From JAWMQL01 sp033283165 (GTDB lineage Bacteria > Pseudomonadota > Gammaproteobacteria > Pseudomonadales > Halieaceae): 64,000 nt of DNA. The stretch is from positions 186,001 through 250,000 of the forward strand of contig JAWMQL010000002.1 of assembly GCA_033283165.1 (NCBI GenBank), read 5' to 3'. This document shows positions 57,791 to 64,000 of the stretch, in pieces. Position 1 is the first letter of the stretch. Every line of letters begins with the position of its first letter. The notes below the pieces were generated by a model. The model saw nothing but the letters and a program-made list of their open reading frames with translations, was not told the origin of the DNA and did not search any database. The position numbers and the translations under genes were made by a program.

Positions 57791-59041
57791 ATGAGTGATC
57801 CCGATCAAACCCTGTGGTCACCGCCCCCGCATCCCGCGTGGCTGCAGCAGATGAACCAGGAGGGCGAGTGCTTCGACCTGCCCGCGGTGGTGCCGCTGGA
57901 CGCCGGCTCGTTGCTTGCGCACGCCTGCACGTCTACCGGCCTGGAGGATTTTGGCGATGACCGCTGGCTGGAACCCTTCAATATCCTGGTAAACGCGCTG
58001 GAGGAAGAGGCCCGGCTGACCCTGATGGGCCGGCTCATGGCCAGGAGTGACATCATCCTCTGGCTGCGCAGCCGCCTGCTGGTCGCCGATACCCTCAAGC
58101 GGCACCCGGAAATCCTGGACGAGGAGATTGTCAGGCCCATGGTGGTCGTCGGCCTGCCGCGCTCCGGCACCTCCATCCTGTATGAGCTGCTGGCCCAGGA
58201 CCCGGATGTGGGCGTGCCCCTGATGTGGGAGGCCCTGCAGCCCTGCCCGCCGCCCGAGGCCGCCAGCTATCACAGCGATCCGCGGATCGAGCAGGCGGAC
58301 AGGTTATTCACCCAGTGGAACCGGGTCGCCCCGGAATTCGCCGCGATGCATGAGATGCGCGGCGACATTCCCGCGGAGTGCGGCCTGTTGATGGCGGGCA
58401 CCTTTATCAGCGACCACATCGCCTCCCTGCACCAGACACCCAGCTACAGCGCCTACTGCGCGCAGGCCGACTATGGCCCGGTCTACGCGTACCACAAGAC
58501 CATCCTCAGGATTCTGCAGTGGAAAAACCCGCGCCGGCGCTGGCTGCTGAAGGCGCCGGAACACCAGGTACATCTCGATACCCTGCTCGAGACCTACCCG
58601 GACGCCATGATCGTGCAGACTCACCGGGACCCGGTGAGATGCATGGCCTCGACCACCAGCCTGATGGGCACCCTGTACTACATGCGCAGCGACCAGCCCT
58701 TCAACGCCGCCCTGTTCGAGAACATCATCATGGGCGAGGCGACCGCCCTGCGCCTGGAGCAGGTGATGAACCAGAGAGATCAGGGCCTGATACCGGAAGC
58801 CAATATCGTCGACTCCCGCTACCAGGACCTGATGGACGATCCCGTGCGCTGCATCGAGCAACTGTATGGGCACTTCGGCCTGCACCTGCCGGACTCGACC
58901 CGGGAGCGCATGCGCCGCTATCTCGAGAGCAAGCCGAAGGGGAGGTTCGGTCGACACAACTACCAGCTTGACGATCGCAAGCTGGCCGAGCGGCAGCTGT
59001 TCCGGCGCTACCTGGATCGCTACCAGGTGCCGGCGGAATAG
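57791..59041 (+). CDS. Sulfotransferase family protein
   Basis: Start at ATG 57791 (MSDPDQTLWSPPP), with AGAGGT upstream, giving 416 residues; an ATG three codons earlier is less well placed. The PAPS loop is VVGLPRSGTSILYELLAQDP, followed downstream by MIVQTHRDPVRCMASTTS. The C-terminus has KPKGRFGRHNYQL, the GKF-like tail of the family. It resembles 49879-51036 in layout. The divergent DUF1214 gene and shared operator suggest common control. Confidence 0.9.
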   Translation: MSDPDQTLWSPPPHPAWLQQMNQEGECFDLPAVVPLDAGSLLAHACTSTGLEDFGDDRWLEPFNILVNALEEEARLTLMGRLMARSDIILWLRSRLLVADTLKRHPEILDEEIVRPMVVVGLPRSGTSILYELLAQDPDVGVPLMWEALQPCPPPEAASYHSDPRIEQADRLFTQWNRVAPEFAAMHEMRGDIPAECGLLMAGTFISDHIASLHQTPSYSAYCAQADYGPVYAYHKTILRILQWKNPRRRWLLKAPEHQVHLDTLLETYPDAMIVQTHRDPVRCMASTTSLMGTLYYMRSDQPFNAALFENIIMGEATALRLEQVMNQRDQGLIPEANIVDSRYQDLMDDPVRCIEQLYGHFGLHLPDSTRERMRRYLESKPKGRFGRHNYQLDDRKLAERQLFRRYLDRYQVPAE

Positions 59042-59084
59042 GCGCCGGGACGCCCGACCCCGACCCCCGCCCAAGGAGGCCCGC

Positions 59085-59537
59085 ATGCACCCTGCCACAA
59101 CCAGTGACGAACGCCACATCCTGAATCAACTGGGCGAGTTCGCCCGCATCCTGGATACCCGCAACTGGGATCGGGTGGGCGAGGTGTTTGCCGATGACAT
59201 CAGCTTCAACTACGGTGACGGGCGAGAGCAACAGGGTATCGCCGCGCTGACCGACACCTTCCGCACCTTTCTGGAGCCCTGTGGCCCGTCACAGCACCTG
59301 CTGGGCAGCATTCAGCTCACCATCGAGGGCGACAGCGCCTGCACCCGGAGCTACGTGCAGGCGCGGCACCAGGGCAAGGGTGAGCGGCAGCACCTGTTTC
59401 TGGATTCCAATGGCGAGTACACGGATCGGTGGCGGCGCACCGCCGCGGGCTGGCGTATCAGTCGCCGGGACGTGCAGTGGTTCATGCTGCAGGGTGATAT
59501 GTCCGTGTTGGGGGAAATTCGGGGACAGTTTACTTAA
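59085..59537 (+). CDS. SnoaL-like/NTF2-fold protein with repeat-derived C-terminus
   Basis: Start at ATG 59085, seven bases after AAGGAGG, gives 150 residues. It opens ERHILNQLGEFARILDTRNWD and has FADDISFNYGDG, ending in the strand WRISRRDVQWFMLQGD, typical of SnoaL-like isomerases. The last residues, RGQFT, and the stop codon are encoded by the left arm of the palindromic element at 59516-59598, so the native end has been replaced. It is 43 bases after the sulfotransferase gene and probably co-transcribed. Confidence 0.85.
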   Translation: MHPATTSDERHILNQLGEFARILDTRNWDRVGEVFADDISFNYGDGREQQGIAALTDTFRTFLEPCGPSQHLLGSIQLTIEGDSACTRSYVQARHQGKGERQHLFLDSNGEYTDRWRRTAAGWRISRRDVQWFMLQGDMSVLGEIRGQFT

Positions 59538-59598
59538 TTCACGAAAGTGCGAACGGCAATCACTGGATCTCCTGAATTAAGTAAACTGTCCCCGAATT
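59516..59598. repeat. REP-like palindrome, GGGGACAGTTTACTTAATT type
   Basis: Perfect 26-base inverted arms (59516-59541 and 59573-59598) flank a 31-base loop (59542-59572) containing TGCGAACGGC. Arms and loop length match the element at 32234-32314. It overlaps the end of the SnoaL-like gene and abuts the cspA terminator on the right. No transposase is adjacent. Confidence 0.9.
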
Positions 59599-59626
59599 AA
59601 AAAAGGCGAACCCGGGGGTTCGCCTT
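59599..59626 (-). terminator. Rho-independent terminator of the cold-shock gene
   Basis: A perfect 11-base stem (AAGGCGAACCC at 59603-59613, complement at 59616-59626) with a two-base minimal loop is followed on the minus strand by a run of six T. It lies 20 bases past the cspA stop codon. Confidence 0.9.
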
Positions 59627-59646
59627 CTCGAAAACCTGCTGGCTAC

Positions 59647-59856
59647 CTAGATAGCAACGATGTTCTCGGCTTGCGGGCCTTTTTGACCCTGGGTCACGGT
59701 GAACTCAACCTGCTGGCCTTCTGCCAGGGTCTTGAAACCGGAACCGGAAATGGCACTGAAGTGTGCAAAAACGTCGGGGCCGCCTTCCTGCTCGATAAAG
59801 CCGAAGCCCTTGGATTCGTTGAACCACTTGACGGTACCTTTTACTGTATTAGACAT
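59647..59856 (-). CDS. cspA: Cold-shock protein, CspA family
   Basis: A 69-residue single-domain cold-shock protein of standard length. RNP1 is KGFGFIEQ and RNP2 is VFAHFSAI; GTVKWFNESKGFGFI is the family hallmark. It binds single-stranded RNA/DNA and melts mRNA structure. AGGA lies before the ATG. A leader of about 160 bases and a strong terminator frame the gene, as for E. coli cspA, though whether it is cold-induced or constitutive cannot be told. Confidence 0.97.
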   Translation of the reverse strand: MSNTVKGTVKWFNESKGFGFIEQEGGPDVFAHFSAISGSGFKTLAEGQQVEFTVTQGQKGPQAENIVAI

Positions 59857-60020
59857 AATAATATCCTGAGTTATAAATAATCATTTCGCCCGGTCTTACC
59901 CGGACTGTTGGTGCTTAAAAATCGAGGCTGGAATTTAGTAACTTCAGGACGAGGTCTTACAGATAAAACGACGTTGTTGAAATAGGTAAATAATAGTCTT
60001 TCTTTTCTAGCAAGAGGCAC

Positions 60021-60026
60021 ACTATA
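60021..60026 (-). promoter_or_regulatory. -10 box of the cspA promoter with long 5' leader
   Basis: TATAGT is read on the minus strand at 60021-60026, within the short palindrome GGCAC-ACTATA-GTGCC. Transcription from here would give a 5' untranslated leader of about 155-160 bases (59857 to about 60014), close to the length of cspA-type leaders, which fold as RNA thermosensors. The -35 box is weak. The region 59857-60121 contains no other gene. Confidence 0.5.
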
Positions 60027-60121
60027 GTGCCGCCGATGAAAAGTCGAGCATTATTTACGTGATCTTTCCCATCGCGACGCACCGCGAGTAAACTGAAATT
60101 CAACCAGCGGACGGATTTCAC

Positions 60122-60460
60122 ATGAGCGACCTGCCCCCCTGCCCCGAGTGCGGCTCTGAATATACCTACGAAGACGGCCTGAATTACGTCTGCCCCGAGT
60201 GCGGACACGAGTGGTCCCGGGACGCCGGGGAGGCGGATAACAGCGATCCCGTCACCCGGGACGCGGTAGGCAACATCCTGCAGGACGGCGATACGGTTAC
60301 CGTGATCAAGGACCTGAAGGTCAAGGGCTCGTCCCTGACCGTGAAGGTTGGCACCAAGGTCAAGAACATCCGCATTGTGGAGGGTGATCACGACATCGAC
60401 TGCAAAATCGACGGCATTGGCGCCATGAAACTGAAATCGCAGTTCGTCAAGAAGGCCTGA
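60122..60460 (+). CDS. yjdM: YjdM/PhnA-like zinc-ribbon protein
   Basis: A 112-residue protein with an N-terminal zinc ribbon (CPECGSEYTY and CPECGHEW, four Cys) and the PhnA/YjdM C-terminal domain (DAVGNILQDGDTVTVIKDLK, KVGTKVKNIRIVEGDHDIDC). It matches E. coli YjdM in length. Its role is not settled despite the old phosphonate name. A secreted Dabb-domain gene follows after 38 bases. Confidence 0.94.
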   Translation: MSDLPPCPECGSEYTYEDGLNYVCPECGHEWSRDAGEADNSDPVTRDAVGNILQDGDTVTVIKDLKVKGSSLTVKVGTKVKNIRIVEGDHDIDCKIDGIGAMKLKSQFVKKA

Positions 60461-60498
60461 CCCGGGCCGCACCGCGCTAACCAGAACGAGGCAAGACC

Positions 60499-60906
60499 AT
60501 GATCAAGTGCACTTTCCGCTGCGGCCTGCTGGCCCTGCTGCTACTCACTTCAACCACGGGCACTGCCGAGCCCCTGAATCACGTGGTGCTGGTGTGGTTG
60601 AAAGACCCGGCCAACGAGGCCCAGGTTCAGGAAATTATCGACAACGCCGACGTCCTGGCGACGATTCCCTCAGTGCTTGCCGTATCAGCGGGACGGCCCG
60701 TGCCCAGCGACCGGGAGATGGTGGATGACAGTTTCAGCGCCGGCATCAATATCGTGCTGCGCTCGCCGGAGGCCATACTGGGCTACCTGCAACACCCGGT
60801 GCACGTGGATTACCTCGACAGGTTCGTCAAGGGCAAGGCGGCGAGAATCCAGATCTATGATTTCTCCTCCACCCGACAGGCGCACTACGTCGGGTCCGGC
60901 GATTAG
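60499..60906 (+). CDS. Secreted Dabb (stress-responsive A/B barrel) domain protein
   Basis: A 135-residue protein with GAGG before the ATG and a signal peptide ending GTAEP (about residue 24). The mature part has LNHVVLVWLKDPANEAQVQEI and a terminal HPVHVDYLDRFV segment typical of the dimeric Dabb barrel. The function of secreted members is unknown. It lies just upstream of the katG regulatory region. Confidence 0.85.
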   Translation: MIKCTFRCGLLALLLLTSTTGTAEPLNHVVLVWLKDPANEAQVQEIIDNADVLATIPSVLAVSAGRPVPSDREMVDDSFSAGINIVLRSPEAILGYLQHPVHVDYLDRFVKGKAARIQIYDFSSTRQAHYVGSGD

Positions 60907-60931
60907 GTAAAAGCAACAAGCATTACCAACG

Positions 60932-60968
60932 ATAGCAAAGCGCTATCGCACATATATTTATAATCAAT
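60932..60968 (+). promoter_or_regulatory. OxyR-like tandem binding site upstream of katG
   Basis: The OxyR pattern is four tetrads spaced by seven bases. Here it reads ATAG (60932-60935), CTAT (60943-60946), ATAT (60954-60957) and CAAT (60965-60968), matching 14 of 16 core bases. The first pair sits in a perfect seven-base inverted repeat, CGATAGC to GCTATCG. A -10-like TACTAT lies at 60992-60997, so the site abuts the expected -35 position, where OxyR activates. katG starts at 61098. Confidence 0.65.
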
Positions 60969-61097
60969 TTTACCGATAGACTAAAGCTTCCTACTATTCT
61001 TACAACGCTCCCACCCCGCGAGCGGGCGCCTGCACACAGACTGGGGCACCCGAGAGGTAGCGGAGCCTGAATGGTCCAGATATATGGAGGCACGATA

Positions 61098-63317
<2,220 letters not shown>

Positions 63318-63353
63318 CCTGGCTGTAATCGGCCGGCCGAGGCCGGATCCACC

Positions 63354-63376
63354 AGGGCCCTTCGGGGCCCTTTTTT
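63354..63376 (+). terminator. Rho-independent terminator of katG
   Basis: AGGGCCC (63354-63360), a TTCG tetraloop and GGGCCCT (63365-63371) are followed by a T-run. The UUCG loop is specially stable. It lies 36 bases after the katG stop. Confidence 0.93.
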
Positions 63377-63426
63377 GTTTCCGGCCAGCTTTCCAGACTA
63401 CAGAAAATAGCGGGAGAGCACGGGAC

Positions 63427-63525
63427 ATGAGCTGACGCAAGCGGCTCTTGCCGGGCATCACTTTGCTGGTTGGCGGCCTGGCTGCCTGGGTGGTTTACCA
63501 GGCCTGGGGAGACGGCGAGCGCTGA
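63427..63525 (+). pseudogene. Possible decayed small membrane-peptide gene
   Basis: After GGGAGAG comes ATG AGC TGA, then 29 sense codons in the same frame (RKRLLPGITLLVGGLAAWVV, YQAWGDGER) and a TGA. The peptide looks like a basic anchor plus one membrane helix, as in small single-pass proteins. The third codon is a stop, so the gene would be broken unless a TTG at 63448 is used. The rest of 63526-63766 shows no gene. Confidence 0.35.
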
Positions 63526-63766
63526 CATTACGGTGGCCGCACCAAAATAATTCAAGACGTGCCCTTTGCCCGATACCACGCACCAATGGCGGGCGCCGCC
63601 CCTCCCTGACCCGCGCGCCATCCGGCCGGGCATGGCCCCGCAGGACCCGGTTCGCCTGCGCGACAACGCGCCCTCGCAGTGCGCCCCGCCAGGAGACATA
63701 AACTGGTGCGTAACTTGCTAGCGTAATGCCCGGTAGCCGGCCCATGCGCAGGAGGCGCACCACGCC

Positions 63767-64000
63767 ATCACAGCCACTGACCTCAACAGCCCCGGGGGCG
63801 TACGTCCCGCACAGCAGATTTTCCGTGTACGGCGGGAGTACAACCAGTGGGTTGCGAACCAGACCCTGGAGGATTACGCGCTGCGCTTCACCGCCAAGAG
63901 CGCTCGCCGCTGGAGCGCCTGGCAGGTCAGTATGACAGCACTGGGCGCCACCTCGTTCATGGCGCTGGAGGCCATCGGCGGGGCTATCAGCATCAACTAC
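63767..64000 (+). CDS. N-terminus of a large membrane protein (permease-like/sensor-kinase type), no standard start codon
   Basis: An open frame runs to the window edge and reads TATDLNSPGGVRPAQQIFRV, then REYNQWVANQTLEDYALRFT, then a first membrane segment (ALGATSFMALEAIGGAISIN). I recall this opening from purine-permease-like (NCS1) membrane proteins and hybrid sensor kinases that carry such a domain; this is from memory and not certain. The frame is closed by TAG at 63734-63736 and contains no ATG, GTG or TTG before the conserved part. AGGAGG at 63750-63755 precedes ATC at 63767 by 11 bases, the best candidate start. Confidence 0.6.
   Translation, partial: MTATDLNSPGGVRPAQQIFRVRREYNQWVANQTLEDYALRFTAKSARRWSAWQVSMTALGATSFMALEAIGGAISINY

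Overview
The window is GC-rich, densely coded bacterial DNA. Its gene content suggests a free-living, aerobic, probably marine gammaproteobacterium of the Halieaceae (OM60/NOR5) type. The pointers are slyD, rhlE, trhP (yegQ), a CspA-type cold-shock gene, three TonB-dependent receptors, and many SDR, SnoaL-like, MaoC and sulfotransferase genes. This taxonomic call is inference from gene content, not from a marker gene. I see no rRNA, tRNA, CRISPR array, transposase or replication origin.

Layout. (1) 1-5847, minus strand: the 5' part of a TonB-dependent receptor, then a sulfatase, an SDR and an EXPERA-like membrane protein in one tight operon, with a TetR regulator upstream. (2) 6017-13682, plus strand: a TonB receptor, a polytopic membrane protein, an SGNH-like lipoprotein, a serine beta-lactamase-fold hydrolase, and a MocR/GabR-type PLP-dependent regulator with an extra C-terminal domain. 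(3) 13802-22421, plus strand: a nitrilase-family amidase, a third TonB receptor, a TPR-sulfotransferase, a C45 acyltransferase-like amidohydrolase, an MFS transporter and a zinc alcohol dehydrogenase. Two near-identical promoter motifs in front of the nitrilase and the MFS gene suggest both are controlled by the MocR protein. (4) 22418-30433: mixed metabolic and housekeeping genes, including trhP, a MaoC hydratase with an SDR, rhlE, a small basic protein and slyD. (5) 30766-40485: a Tat-type FAD oxidoreductase, an RND efflux pair, a sirtuin and a large secreted subtilase. (6) 40688-45746, minus strand: a complete urease operon ureD-ureAB-ureC-ureE-ureF-ureG in which the gamma and beta subunits are fused. 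(7) 45924-59537: an accessory region of NTF2-fold enzymes, SDRs, a luciferase-like monooxygenase, two sulfotransferases, two DUF1214-like paralogues, a phosphotransferase-fold protein and a TetR. A consensus -10 box and a TetR-type palindrome lie between two divergent transcripts. (8) 59647-64000: a cold-shock gene with long leader and strong terminator, yjdM, a secreted Dabb-domain protein, a secreted catalase-peroxidase preceded by an OxyR-like tandem site, and the start of a large membrane protein that lacks a normal start codon.

The most distinctive feature is a family of roughly 80-110 bp palindromic elements (17301-17408, 32234-32314, 59516-59598) with the shared core GGGGwCAGTkTACTTA, resembling REP/RAYT-type elements. 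Two copies have landed at the 3' ends of unrelated genes, and both supply the same in-frame C-terminus (RGQFT) and stop codon.

The best candidate for an undescribed functional system is the MocR-linked region 6017-22421. It pairs outer-membrane uptake with several amide- or ester-bond enzymes, a sulfotransferase, an exporter and a dehydrogenase under an apparent PLP-sensing regulator. Its substrate cannot be read from the sequence.
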